This document shows, in pieces, positions 51,483 to 60,125 of a stretch of DNA of 64,000 bases; position 1 is the stretch's first letter; each line of letters opens with the position of its first letter. The position numbers and the translations under genes are program-made. Location of the stretch: positions 310,001-374,000 of the forward strand of contig NZ_LVCF01000025.1 of NCBI RefSeq assembly GCF_001594145.1, written 5' to 3'. The notes beneath the pieces are model-generated. The model saw nothing but the letters and a program-made list of their open reading frames with translations. It searched no databases and was not told the DNA's origin. Source of the stretch: Branchiibius sp. NY16-3462-2. Lineage in GTDB: Bacteria; Actinomycetota; Actinomycetes; Actinomycetales; Dermatophilaceae.

Positions 51483-52448
51483 ATGCGCCGACTGCTGACC
51501 GCAGCGGCAGCTCTGGCCTTCTTCGTCACCAGCCCGGGCTATCCGCCACCGGGTGCCACGCAACTCGCCGCGCTGCCTGCGGTGCAGCCCAGCAACGAAT
51601 CCGACTGCAGCAACGTTGTGTTCATGACCGACGGCTATCGCGCGGCAACCACCGGCGCCTCCTTTGCGGCCGTACCAGCCCGCGCCGGCTGGCATACCGA
51701 ACTCATCCGGTACGATGATTCCATCATTGGCGTGATCCAGCCACACACGCTGGACTGGACCGTCGATCACGCCGTGCCGGTCGTCGTGCAGCGGGTGCGG
51801 TCCTTCCACGCGGCGTGTCCACAGGCGCACATCACCCTGCTGGGGTACTCGTTCGGGGCGCTCATCGCTGGTGACGCCGCAGAGGAGCTCGCCCACTCCG
51901 ACGACGTCCCGCACCGGCGACTCAACGTGGTGCTCTTCGGCGATCCACGACGCCCGCTGTCCCGTAAGGGGATTGAAGGCTGGGCCGGTGGCTACCTGAC
52001 CGTCATGGCGTCGACGCCCGGGATCACCGCATCCGCGCCCCGCGACTTCGGCGACCTTCAGGTATCGGAGAACTGCAACCAGAACGACGTCATCTGCAAC
52101 GCCGCGAACCCGTTGACCAACCCGGCAGCGTTCCGCGCCGAGGTCGACGGCTACCTGCACGGAGCGCACTACTACCCGATGGATCCATGGCGAGATGCGG
52201 CTGCGGGCGACCACTACGTTGCCGCCACCTCACCGCTGAGCTACGGCGCGCCGATCGCGGACCTGCCGACTCCGCGCGAACTGACCCAACCCGCTGGTAT
52301 CGACGTCGCTGGCATTCTGGAATGGCCGCTGAGCTACGTGGTGAACCGACTGGACTGGAGCGAGGGCCTCAACCGGTTCGGGCTACCCGGCGACGCGCTC
52401 ATCCATGAGTTCATCGGCTGGTCAGAGCGCGCCGGCGTGCAACTCTAG
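51483..52448 (+). CDS. Secreted PE-PPE/cutinase-like serine esterase
   Basis: 321 residues. A signal peptide (hydrophobic run at about 4-16) leads to a mature part with the Ser elbow GYSFGA near 121, FGDPRRP near 156, the Asp region CNQNDVICN near 198, and the catalytic His in LHGAHYYP near 222. The cysteine-rich CNQNDVIC motif is shared by cutinases and PE-PPE domain esterases. It starts three bases after the LLM gene stop and is probably cotranscribed. Confidence 0.8.
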   Translation: MRRLLTAAAALAFFVTSPGYPPPGATQLAALPAVQPSNESDCSNVVFMTDGYRAATTGASFAAVPARAGWHTELIRYDDSIIGVIQPHTLDWTVDHAVPVVVQRVRSFHAACPQAHITLLGYSFGALIAGDAAEELAHSDDVPHRRLNVVLFGDPRRPLSRKGIEGWAGGYLTVMASTPGITASAPRDFGDLQVSENCNQNDVICNAANPLTNPAAFRAEVDGYLHGAHYYPMDPWRDAAAGDHYVAATSPLSYGAPIADLPTPRELTQPAGIDVAGILEWPLSYVVNRLDWSEGLNRFGLPGDALIHEFIGWSERAGVQL

Positions 52449-52477
52449 TGGGCTACGCGCAAAGCGCACCAGGTCCG

Positions 52478-53959
52478 CTAGACGGGCGCCGGATAGCGTC
52501 CCGCCCAGGGCGCAGCCTCCTCCAATTGCGCTGCGAGAGCGAGCAATCCGGTGTCCTCCCCGAGCCGCCCGACGAATTGCACGCCAAGCGGCACCCCCGC
52601 AGGTGTCCAGTGCAACGGCACACTGATCGCCGGGCGTCCGGTCATGTTCGCCAGCTGGGTGTACGGCACCCAACCCAGCGCCTGCTCGACCAGGTCATCA
52701 GCAATCCCGCTGAGCGCCAGCAGTTTTCCGGCCCTGGCCTTCGCGACAACCCGCGATCCGACCTGGAGTGCGGTCGGTGTGTCCGTCTCACCGACCATCA
52801 GCGGCACCTTGGCCAGGGTGGGGGTCAGCAACAGGTCGTAGCTGTCCTGGTAGTCGACCAGCGACTTCGTGAATTCGTGGATCCGCTCCATGGCCATGAA
52901 GACCGGCCCGATGCCGTTGGCGCGGCCCAGTTCCGCAACCGCAAGGGTGTCCGGTTCGAAGTCGGAATCTTTGGCCCCGAAGAGCTCCTTGATCCGGGTG
53001 ACCTGGCCGTAGAGCTGCGCGAACCAGATGGTGAGGAAGTCGCGGGATAGTTGCGCATCGTCGTACGGCGGCTCGACCTCCTCGACGTGGTGGCCGAGAT
53101 CGGTGAGCAGCTTTGCGGTCTCTTCGACCGCCTCGATCGCGTCGGGGTCCGGTGATGGATTGATCGCCGATTTCGTGGAGTAGCCGATGCGCAGCCCGGT
53201 GGGTGGAGTCTGGATCGCCGCACTGAACGACATTGCGGGCTGGACGATCTGGGCTCCTTCGTACTTGTTCGGTCCGACGATGGCGTCCAGGAATCCGGCG
53301 GTGTCCCGCACCGTCCGCGAGACCACGCCCTGGGTGACCCAGCCCAGCAGCGGGTCGCCCTCCACCGGACCGAACGGGGTCAGCCCGCGACTGGTTTTGA
53401 GACCGACCAATCCGCAGCAGGCAGCGGGGATGCGGATCGAGCCACCGCCGTCATTGGCACCGGCCGCCGGCACGATTCCCGCCGCAACAGCTGACGCAGA
53501 GCCACCGGATGAGCCTCCCGGCGTGCGGTCGAGATCCCACGGATTGCGGCACGGACCCCACAGCGCGGGCTCCGTGATGCCTTTGGAACCCAGCTCGGGC
53601 GTGTTGGTCTTACCGAAGATCACGACCCCTGCATCGAGGAACTTCTGCACGACCGCGGAGTGCTCGGTCGCAGTGGCGTTCCGCATGGCAGCGGTGCCAT
53701 GGCTGGTGGGCAGACCACCGAACTCCTGCAGAAGGTCCTTGATCAGGAAGGGAACTCCCGCGAACGGGCCGGTGAGCGGTTCATTCACCCGACGTTCGGC
53801 GACCGCGTCCATCCGGCGCACGATGGCGTTCAGTTTCGGGTTGACCTGGTCGGCGCGTTGCTGTGCCAGGGCCAGCAGTTCGGCGGCGCTCACCTCACCA
53901 TCGGCGACCTTCGCGGCCAGGCTCGTCGCGTCGTACGTCAGGTATTCGTGCAGTTCCAC
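52478..53959 (-). CDS. Amidase-signature family hydrolase
   Basis: 493 residues. The Ser-cisSer-Lys triad is visible: Lys in FLIKDL near 73, the glycine-serine core PGGSSGGSASA near 148, with the nucleophile in GGGSIRIPA near 172. It resembles 6-aminohexanoate-dimer hydrolase-like and acylamidase members. It hydrolyses an amide; the substrate is unknown. The GTG start is leaderless and back-to-back with an acyl-CoA synthetase only 49 bases away. Confidence 0.9.
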   Translation of the reverse strand: MELHEYLTYDATSLAAKVADGEVSAAELLALAQQRADQVNPKLNAIVRRMDAVAERRVNEPLTGPFAGVPFLIKDLLQEFGGLPTSHGTAAMRNATATEHSAVVQKFLDAGVVIFGKTNTPELGSKGITEPALWGPCRNPWDLDRTPGGSSGGSASAVAAGIVPAAGANDGGGSIRIPAACCGLVGLKTSRGLTPFGPVEGDPLLGWVTQGVVSRTVRDTAGFLDAIVGPNKYEGAQIVQPAMSFSAAIQTPPTGLRIGYSTKSAINPSPDPDAIEAVEETAKLLTDLGHHVEEVEPPYDDAQLSRDFLTIWFAQLYGQVTRIKELFGAKDSDFEPDTLAVAELGRANGIGPVFMAMERIHEFTKSLVDYQDSYDLLLTPTLAKVPLMVGETDTPTALQVGSRVVAKARAGKLLALSGIADDLVEQALGWVPYTQLANMTGRPAISVPLHWTPAGVPLGVQFVGRLGEDTGLLALAAQLEEAAPWAGRYPAPV

Positions 53960-53965
53960 TCGGGC

Positions 53966-53971
53966 AGACTA
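53966..53971 (-). promoter_or_regulatory. -10 box TAGTCT of leaderless amidase gene
   Basis: TAGTCT, six bases, then the GTG at 53959 on the minus strand. Confidence 0.5.
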
Positions 53972-53996
53972 CGTGGTCATCGTGTGACGCGAGCCA

Positions 53997-54002
53997 CATA
54001 CT
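53997..54002 (+). promoter_or_regulatory. -10 box CATACT of leaderless acyl-CoA synthetase gene
   Basis: CATACT, six bases, then the ATG at 54009. The same box and gap precede the kinase at 5751. It lies only 25 bases from the opposing amidase box. Confidence 0.45.
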
Positions 54003-54008
54003 GGGGGC

Positions 54009-55523
54009 ATGCCGCTCGACACCGCACCCGCGTGGACGTTCCGGAACCACTGGATGAGTCACGTGGGGCGACACGCCCAGATGCAACCGCACGGTACGGC
54101 GTTGCGTTACCAGGGCGTGGACACCACCTGGGCGGACCTGGACCAGCGGTCCCGTCGACTCGCCGCCGGGCTGCGCACACTCGGCGTGCGATCCGGGGAC
54201 CGGGTGGCGCTGCTGTGCCTGAACCATCCTCAGTTCGTCGAGATCCTCCTGGCGGCGAACCATCTCGGGGCGATCGCCGTCCCGTTGAACTTCCGGCTCA
54301 CCTCCCCGGAGGTCGCCTACGTCCTGCAGGACAGCGGCGCGCAGGTCATCTTCGTGGATCCGCCTCTGGCGCCGGTGCTTTCGGAAGCTGGCGACCTGAC
54401 CGTGGTCGAGGTGGGCTCATCGACGTACGCCGATCTGCTGGGTGAGCCGATCGAGCCCGGCGACGTGCCGGAGTCGGCGACCGCCCTGTTGATGTACACC
54501 TCGGGCACGACCGGTCGACCCAAGGGCGCAATGCTGTCGCACGCGAATCTGGCGGTGCAGTCGATGACCTGCATCCGGGCGATGGAGACCTTCGACGAGT
54601 CGGACATCGGCTTCATGACCGCACCTTTCTTCCACATCGCGGGACTCGGGTCGCTGGCACCCAACCTGCTCCTCGGCGTACCCACAGTCATCCATCCGCT
54701 CGGCGCGTTCGATCCCGCGGCAGTCCTCGACGCCTACGAACGCGAAGGCGCCACAGTCGTTTTCAACGTTCCCCAGCAGTGGCAACTCCTGTGCGCCGAG
54801 CAGGCGGCCCGGCCGCGCACCTTGAAGCTGCGGGTGCTGACCTGGGGTGCCGCGCCGGCATCGGATGCGCTGCTACGGCAGATGGGTGCCACCTTCGACG
54901 GGCTGATCGTGGCGGTCTTCGGACAGACGGAGACCTCACCGATCACCTGCGTGCTGCGCGGCGAGGAGTCACTGCGCAAACTCGGCTCGGTCGGGCGGCC
55001 GATCCCGACCATCCAGTACCGCGTGGTCGACGCTGCGATGGCGGACGTCCCGGTGGGCACGGTCGGGGAGATCGTCTACCGCGGCCCGCAGGTGATGCAG
55101 GGCTATTGGAACAAACCTGCTGAAACCGCAGCGGCGTTCGCCGGTGGCTGGTTCCACTCCGGCGACCTGGTCAAGCAGGACGAGGAGGGTTTCGTCTGGG
55201 TGGTGGACCGCAAGAAGGACATGATCATTTCCGGCGGCGAGAACATCTATTGCGCCGAGGTCGAGAACGCGATCGCCGATCACCCGGCCGTGCTCGAGGT
55301 CGCCGTGATCGGCCGGCCGGATCCGCAGTGGGGTGAGGTGCCGGTCGCGCACGTGTCCTTGCGTCCGGAGTCGAAGTTGACGTTGAAGGAGTTGACCGGG
55401 TTCCTCGGCGACCGGTTGGCGTCGTACAAACGGCCCAAAGAGTTGGTGATACTGCCCGCACTGCCGCGCAACGCCAGCGGCAAGATCCTCAAAACGACGC
55501 TGCGCCAGCAGGATTCACCTTAA
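54009..55523 (+). CDS. Acyl-CoA synthetase (AMP-binding, FadD-like)
   Basis: 504 residues. ATP loop YTSGTTGRPKGAMLSH near 163, FGQTETSP near 307, GDL near 383, hinge KDMIISGGENIY near 405, and catalytic lysine in NASGKILKTTL near 492. It differs from the ligase at 1765 throughout. It activates a carboxylic acid, possibly the one freed by the adjacent divergent amidase. Its stop overlaps the convergent membrane gene by four bases (TTAA). Confidence 0.9.
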   Translation: MPLDTAPAWTFRNHWMSHVGRHAQMQPHGTALRYQGVDTTWADLDQRSRRLAAGLRTLGVRSGDRVALLCLNHPQFVEILLAANHLGAIAVPLNFRLTSPEVAYVLQDSGAQVIFVDPPLAPVLSEAGDLTVVEVGSSTYADLLGEPIEPGDVPESATALLMYTSGTTGRPKGAMLSHANLAVQSMTCIRAMETFDESDIGFMTAPFFHIAGLGSLAPNLLLGVPTVIHPLGAFDPAAVLDAYEREGATVVFNVPQQWQLLCAEQAARPRTLKLRVLTWGAAPASDALLRQMGATFDGLIVAVFGQTETSPITCVLRGEESLRKLGSVGRPIPTIQYRVVDAAMADVPVGTVGEIVYRGPQVMQGYWNKPAETAAAFAGGWFHSGDLVKQDEEGFVWVVDRKKDMIISGGENIYCAEVENAIADHPAVLEVAVIGRPDPQWGEVPVAHVSLRPESKLTLKELTGFLGDRLASYKRPKELVILPALPRNASGKILKTTLRQQDSP

Positions 55524-56509
55524 AGGTCGGTGTCCCAGCGCTGGCTGTAGCGGCGCAGCGCCTGCAACTCGGCAATGCCGGAGATCGTCTCGGAACTCAG
55601 CAGGCCACCGATGCCACGCAGCCCGGCATCGACCGCTGCTCGAGCGTCCTCGGACGGGGTCGTGGATGAACCTTCGGGTACGACATCGCGCAGATCCGGC
55701 GGGATCTCATCCAGCAATCGGTAACTATCCGAAACCGTTTGCGCGGCCTGACGTGCAGTCTCCTGGTCCAACACCGGCAGGTCTGGAACGACATCGGCGA
55801 AGACCAGCAGGTCTGCACCATCGGCTGGCCTTCCGTGTGCCGACAGGACGTCGGCGGTCGCGCGCAACAACTCCTGCACATGCCCGACAGGCGCGTCGGG
55901 ACTGCGGCGGGTCGCCCGCTGCCGCTCGATCTCGCGATGAAGGTCCCGGCTCGCGCGGCAGAATTTGCCGTCCCGCAGGGCCACCAGTGCCTGTTTCGCC
56001 CATGCGGCATCCCGCGGACTGCCCAGGGCCGCGACCGCGGCGGGGATGTAGTCGGCGTCAGGGCAGATATGGAACCGGGGATTGTCACGGATCCAGTGCG
56101 ACACGTGGAACGCTAATCCTGCGAGGCCGGCGACGGCGATCACAAAGATCAGGAGCATGGCGACGGGGGGCTTCGGATCGTCGCCCGCCGTGAGGCGGAA
56201 ACCGCCGAACGCCAGGAACGTTCCCGCCATCGCCACGTAGTCCAGCGCGCCGTTCTGGAGCCATCCAGCGACAGCCGGCACGCGGCGTACGTCGGGACAC
56301 ACCACAAACTGGTGCGCGGGCCCGTCCTCCTGCTGGATCGTCAGTGCGACCCCGCGATCCACCGCCACCGCATCGAAACGGGTGATGTCACCGGATCGCC
56401 ACCGGCCGGACAACGCCCGGCTGGGCTCCGGATCACGACCCGACTGCGACACCCGGGAGACCCGCTTGTCCAGCCGGCTGTCTCGCCCGTCACCCGAGGT
56501 TGGACTCAT
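55520..56509 (-). CDS. Unknown membrane protein, paralogue A
   Basis: 329 residues; the family is not recognised. A charged N-terminus leads to two hydrophobic segments at about 88-108 and 116-135, then a helical cytoplasmic part. It shares a block with the upstream gene: VVPDLPVLDQETARQAAQT, then SYRLLDEIPPD, and a common C-terminal pattern of RRYSQRWD versus RNYSRRWD. Its start overlaps the end of paralogue B by 20 bases, so the two arose by tandem duplication and are coupled. Confidence 0.75.
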   Translation of the reverse strand: MSPTSGDGRDSRLDKRVSRVSQSGRDPEPSRALSGRWRSGDITRFDAVAVDRGVALTIQQEDGPAHQFVVCPDVRRVPAVAGWLQNGALDYVAMAGTFLAFGGFRLTAGDDPKPPVAMLLIFVIAVAGLAGLAFHVSHWIRDNPRFHICPDADYIPAAVAALGSPRDAAWAKQALVALRDGKFCRASRDLHREIERQRATRRSPDAPVGHVQELLRATADVLSAHGRPADGADLLVFADVVPDLPVLDQETARQAAQTVSDSYRLLDEIPPDLRDVVPEGSSTTPSEDARAAVDAGLRGIGGLLSSETISGIAELQALRRYSQRWDTDL

Positions 56510-57455
56510 CCCAGCGCCTGCTGTAGTTGCGCAACTCCTTCAGGCCGGCGGCCCCCGCGTCCGTGTTGCGATCGACGATGTCATCGACGGCCCGCATCGC
56601 GGCGTCGACCGCGACGTGCGCATCCTCGCTCGGAGCCGATCCCCCGTCCTGGGCTACGGCACGACGATCTGGCGCAATCTCGTCGAGCAGCCGGTAACTG
56701 TCCACGATGGTCTGCGCAGCCTGTCGCGCCGTCTCTTGATCCAATACCGGCAGGCGCGGCACGACGTCCGCCAGACCGTGCAGTTCGCGCGCGTCATCGT
56801 CCTCATCGTGCTCGCGCAGCGCTGCGGCAGCGGCAGACACCAGCTCGACGATCACCTGTACTGGATCGACGGCGGCCACCGCCGACGGCGGATCGGCCAT
56901 CATCTGGTGCAGCAGCGTGCTGCCGGCGCAGAAGTTGCGATCGCGAAGCGCGTTCACGGCCTGGGTCGCCCACGCCGTGTCCCGTGGATCACCGGCAACG
57001 GCGAGCGCATCGGGCAGGGCCGCCGAGTGGGAACACCGTTGGTAGCGGGTAGCGGCTCCGGACCAGAAGTAGAGCCGCGTGAACGCGAGCGCCACGACGA
57101 GGAACAGGAGAACCAGTGGTGGCCCGAGTTCTTCCGCGATGACCGGAGGCTGTTCGACGCCGTTGTCGTCAGGCAGCGGAATGGTCGCAAAGAGCGATAT
57201 CGCTGCGAGCCCGAGCGATCCGAAGATGACGTATTTGCTGCTGAACGCGTAGAAGTCGCCACGGGTCACGGCCGGGCTGTGGTCGTACCGATAAAGCCAG
57301 TAGCGTGGTTCGGGTCCGCGCTCCTGGCGCACGGTGACCTCGACATCGGGCCCTACCTCCCGCGCCGCGAACTTGACCACCGCGCCGTCCATCTTGCGGC
57401 CGAGATAACTGCGCGCAGGCCACACGACGTCGTCGTCGATCGGTCCACGTCTCAT
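56490..57455 (-). CDS. Unknown membrane protein, paralogue B
   Basis: 321 residues from the ATG at 57455, which follows a GGGGAG site. Two hydrophobic segments lie at about 78-95 and 116-133. The C-terminal half carries the same block as paralogue A, ending with RNYSRRWDES. Function unknown. The two-helix plus helical-domain layout suggests a membrane-anchored sensor or assembly factor. It is divergent from an acetyltransferase with a 70-base gap. Confidence 0.75.
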   Translation of the reverse strand: MRRGPIDDDVVWPARSYLGRKMDGAVVKFAAREVGPDVEVTVRQERGPEPRYWLYRYDHSPAVTRGDFYAFSSKYVIFGSLGLAAISLFATIPLPDDNGVEQPPVIAEELGPPLVLLFLVVALAFTRLYFWSGAATRYQRCSHSAALPDALAVAGDPRDTAWATQAVNALRDRNFCAGSTLLHQMMADPPSAVAAVDPVQVIVELVSAAAAALREHDEDDDARELHGLADVVPRLPVLDQETARQAAQTIVDSYRLLDEIAPDRRAVAQDGGSAPSEDAHVAVDAAMRAVDDIVDRNTDAGAAGLKELRNYSRRWDESNLG

Positions 57456-57513
57456 GCTGCTCCCCCTCCGCAGACTCACATCGTAGGCGGGACGGCCCTC
57501 ACAGGGGAGCAGA

Positions 57514-57519
57514 TACCGT
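57514..57519 (+). promoter_or_regulatory. -10 box TACCGT of leaderless acetyltransferase gene
   Basis: TACCGT, six bases, then the ATG at 57526. Confidence 0.5.
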
Positions 57520-57525
57520 GGAGCC

Positions 57526-58548
57526 ATGCCCGGCGAAGAGCTGACGATCGACGGACTCGACCCGCGGTACGACGCGCGCCGGCCGACCGTCGAGGACGTA
57601 CCCGCCGTGATCGCCCTGCTCCAGGCGCACCAGGTCGCCGCTCACGGCTCGGCCAGCGTGGACCCGGACATGGTCGAAGCCAACCTCGTGGGGTACGGAT
57701 CCTGGACCCGACGGCAGGCGCTGGTCTTCGACGCGGACACTCTGCTGGCGTGGTTGTCGGTGCACGACCGCGCGGCCGGTCGCAGCATGGTCGAGGTCAC
57801 CGTGAGCCCGGACGCCCCCGCCGCGGGGGCTATCGCCGCAGCCCTCTTCGGCTGCGCCGAACGCCTCGCCCGCGAGATCGCCCACGCCCGCGAACTGCAC
57901 AGCACACTGCTGGATTCCGGCGCCTACGAGACCGACAAGCGACAGCAGCAGTGGCTGGCCGACTACGGCTTCGAGAAGGTCCGGACCTGGTTGCAGATGA
58001 GCCGCCCGGTCACCGCGGCGGACGCGACCGATGTACCGCCACCGCGCGAGGGCGTGACGGTCCGCCTCGTGCGCCAGCACCCCGACGGGCTGCCCGTTGC
58101 CGAGGACCTCCAAGCGGTGCACCGCGTGTTGGAGGAGTCCTTCCAGGACCACTTCAGCTCCTACCGCGAGAGCTTCCCGGAGTTCATCATGCGGCTGCGC
58201 GAGGATCCCGGGCACCGTTGGGACCACTGGTGGTTGGCGACCGTCGAGGTCGACGGCGAGGAGTTGCCCGCCGGCGCCGTGGTCACCACCGTGCTGCCGG
58301 AGGACGCGGATGGATTCGAGGGCACGTACGTCGATTACATCGGTGTACATCGACGCGCTCGTGGCCGTGGGGTCGCCAAATCCCTTCTCAACACGGTCAT
58401 TTCAGAGAGCGCGAGACGCGGCCGGAACCGGGTCGGTCTTGAGGTCGACGCCGATTCGCCGACCGGAGCCGACGGCCTCTACACCTCGATGGGCTGGGTC
58501 ACCAGCTACCGCACGCAGTCCTGGCATCTGGACATCGACCTGCGCTGA
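57526..58548 (+). CDS. Tandem GNAT N-acetyltransferase
   Basis: 340 residues with two GNAT repeats, as in mycothiol synthase MshD-like proteins. The N-terminal repeat is degenerate. The C-terminal one has the acetyl-CoA motif A as VHRRARGRGVAKSLL near 280, then the GLYTSMGW end motif. The acceptor cannot be inferred. It begins with a leaderless-type ATG. Confidence 0.85.
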   Translation: MPGEELTIDGLDPRYDARRPTVEDVPAVIALLQAHQVAAHGSASVDPDMVEANLVGYGSWTRRQALVFDADTLLAWLSVHDRAAGRSMVEVTVSPDAPAAGAIAAALFGCAERLAREIAHARELHSTLLDSGAYETDKRQQQWLADYGFEKVRTWLQMSRPVTAADATDVPPPREGVTVRLVRQHPDGLPVAEDLQAVHRVLEESFQDHFSSYRESFPEFIMRLREDPGHRWDHWWLATVEVDGEELPAGAVVTTVLPEDADGFEGTYVDYIGVHRRARGRGVAKSLLNTVISESARRGRNRVGLEVDADSPTGADGLYTSMGWVTSYRTQSWHLDIDLR

Positions 58549-58590
58549 GCGGCCAGCGCTACGCGGTCCGCGCCGAGCGATCAGCGCTCA

Positions 58591-59667
58591 TCAGCGGCGG
58601 GCGCGGCGGGTCTGCTCCCGTAGCTGCTCCACCTGCTCGACCAGGGCAGCGGTCTCCTTCTTCCGCGACCCCGGCGGGTACTGCGCCGGCTGCCGGCAGA
58701 TCCGGTCGAGGCGCTGCGCATCGTGGGCGAGGCTGACTTCCTGCCCAGCGGTCAGCCACTCCCGGGACCGGGTGAGCGCCGCAGCAACGTCACGATCACC
58801 GGTCCGACCCAGCGTCAGGATCACTTCACACAGCCAATCGGGTTGGTAATCGGCAAGATTCGCGGTTTCCGGTCGCTGGGTGTTCATCGTAGCGACCAAC
58901 GCCTCACGCAGGCGGAACATCGCCTCCTGCACCCGGCCATCGCCCCACGACAGCTGCTGTTGCCGGCACGCCGTCATCACGTCCTGCGCCCGGTCCACGA
59001 CCGCCTCCTGCTCGCTGCGAGTGGTGGCAGAGGTCCAGGCCTGCAGTTGCCTGGCGTCGAACGGTCGGCCGGTGCGGGCCAACTCACGGGCCGCCGCGAT
59101 GAGCTGCGAGTGCCGGTAGCCGGTGACCACGACAGGCCCGGTCCGCACCTTCTCCTCGGGCAGCAGGTGCACCACCTCGGAGGTCTGGTGTGGATCCAGA
59201 TCCAACGGATCCTGCTGCGACCAATGGGATTTCGCGTACTTCTCCAACGCGCGCAACGTGGTCGTATCAGTGACGAAGCTGGCGGCTTCGGCCTCCTGCA
59301 GCACACCCTGAGCCGCCTGCACGATGCTGGCGAACCGCTGCTCCGGAGTCACTCCGTCGTCGTCGGCGGTCCGACGTAGGTATCCGGGGATGACCCGTAG
59401 TGCCTGGTGTCCCTGCACGATCGCCGCCGCCGCAGCCTGGGTCCGCGCCTGCTGCTGGATGCCCAGGAACGACTGTCGTCGCCCCACCCGGGCGGGCAAC
59501 TCCGGGTCGGTGCCATCGACTGCCGTGCTCAAGACGTCACGGGCCTCGGCGAACACATCGCCGCCGCCGGCCTCGTCAGGCCGCGATCGGCGTACGTCGG
59601 ATCCACGCGCCAGCCACCAGGTCAGCGCGACCACCAACGCCGTCCACCCGACGAACAGAGCCCACAT
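58591..59667 (-). CDS. Unknown membrane-anchored protein
   Basis: 358 residues from the ATG at 59667, which has AAGGGGG upstream; an ATG at 59694 would add nine. One N-terminal hydrophobic segment (about 2-21) anchors a long, mostly helical, Gln-rich cytoplasmic domain with a C-terminal coiled coil (VEQVEQLREQTRRARR). It shares the anchored helical layout of the pair at 55520-57455 but no clear motif, so kinship is unproven. Function unknown. Confidence 0.7.
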   Translation of the reverse strand: MWALFVGWTALVVALTWWLARGSDVRRSRPDEAGGGDVFAEARDVLSTAVDGTDPELPARVGRRQSFLGIQQQARTQAAAAAIVQGHQALRVIPGYLRRTADDDGVTPEQRFASIVQAAQGVLQEAEAASFVTDTTTLRALEKYAKSHWSQQDPLDLDPHQTSEVVHLLPEEKVRTGPVVVTGYRHSQLIAAARELARTGRPFDARQLQAWTSATTRSEQEAVVDRAQDVMTACRQQQLSWGDGRVQEAMFRLREALVATMNTQRPETANLADYQPDWLCEVILTLGRTGDRDVAAALTRSREWLTAGQEVSLAHDAQRLDRICRQPAQYPPGSRKKETAALVEQVEQLREQTRRARR

Positions 59668-59793
59668 CCCGCAAACCCCCTTGAGTAGACCCATCTTCCA
59701 CCGCTCACCGCCGGCAACGTCCCAAAGGGGAGGTGACCGGCGCCGCAGGCTGCCCATAGGTTGAGTGCCCTGTCGTCGCATCGAGGAGAAGCC

Positions 59794-60090
59794 GTGTCTG
59801 ATCTGCAGGTCGTAGCCACCATTCCCGCCAAACCGGAGGCCGCCGACGCGATCCGCGGCGCTCTGAGCACGCTGGTCGAACAGACCCGGCAAGAGGACGG
59901 TTGCCTGTCCTACGAGCTGTTCGAGTCGGCCTCCGCGCCGCACACGTTCGTCACCGTCGAGCGCTGGCGCGATCAGGCTGCGCTCGATGAGCACATGCGC
60001 TCCCCGCATCTGGCCGAAGCCTTCGCCGCGGCCGACGGTGCACTCGCTGGGGACGTCGCTATCCACCCGCTGGTCCCCGTCACGGATTGA
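59794..60090 (+). CDS. Antibiotic biosynthesis monooxygenase-fold (ABM) protein, quinol monooxygenase-like
   Basis: 98 residues from the GTG at 59794, which has GAGGAGAAG upstream. The single ABM domain shows the usual core: VVATIPAKPEAADAI, then GCLSYELFES, and a C-terminal VERWRDQAALDEHM helix. Members are heme- and metal-free oxygenases or small-molecule binding proteins (YgiN-like). It may act on quinols, but this is a guess. Confidence 0.85.
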   Translation: MSDLQVVATIPAKPEAADAIRGALSTLVEQTRQEDGCLSYELFESASAPHTFVTVERWRDQAALDEHMRSPHLAEAFAAADGALAGDVAIHPLVPVTD

Positions 60091-60113
60091 CCGCGCGACG
60101 CCGCGCCACGGCG

Positions 60114-60119
60114 TAGGTT
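60114..60119 (+). promoter_or_regulatory. -10 box TAGGTT of leaderless hydrolase gene
   Basis: TAGGTT, six bases, then the ATG at 60126. Confidence 0.5.
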
Positions 60120-60125
60120 CGGACC

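Noticed and set aside
56382..58442. 686-codon plus-strand frame spanning two genes and part of a third
   Set aside because: Composition is extreme in Arg and Pro and it crosses well-supported genes on both strands.
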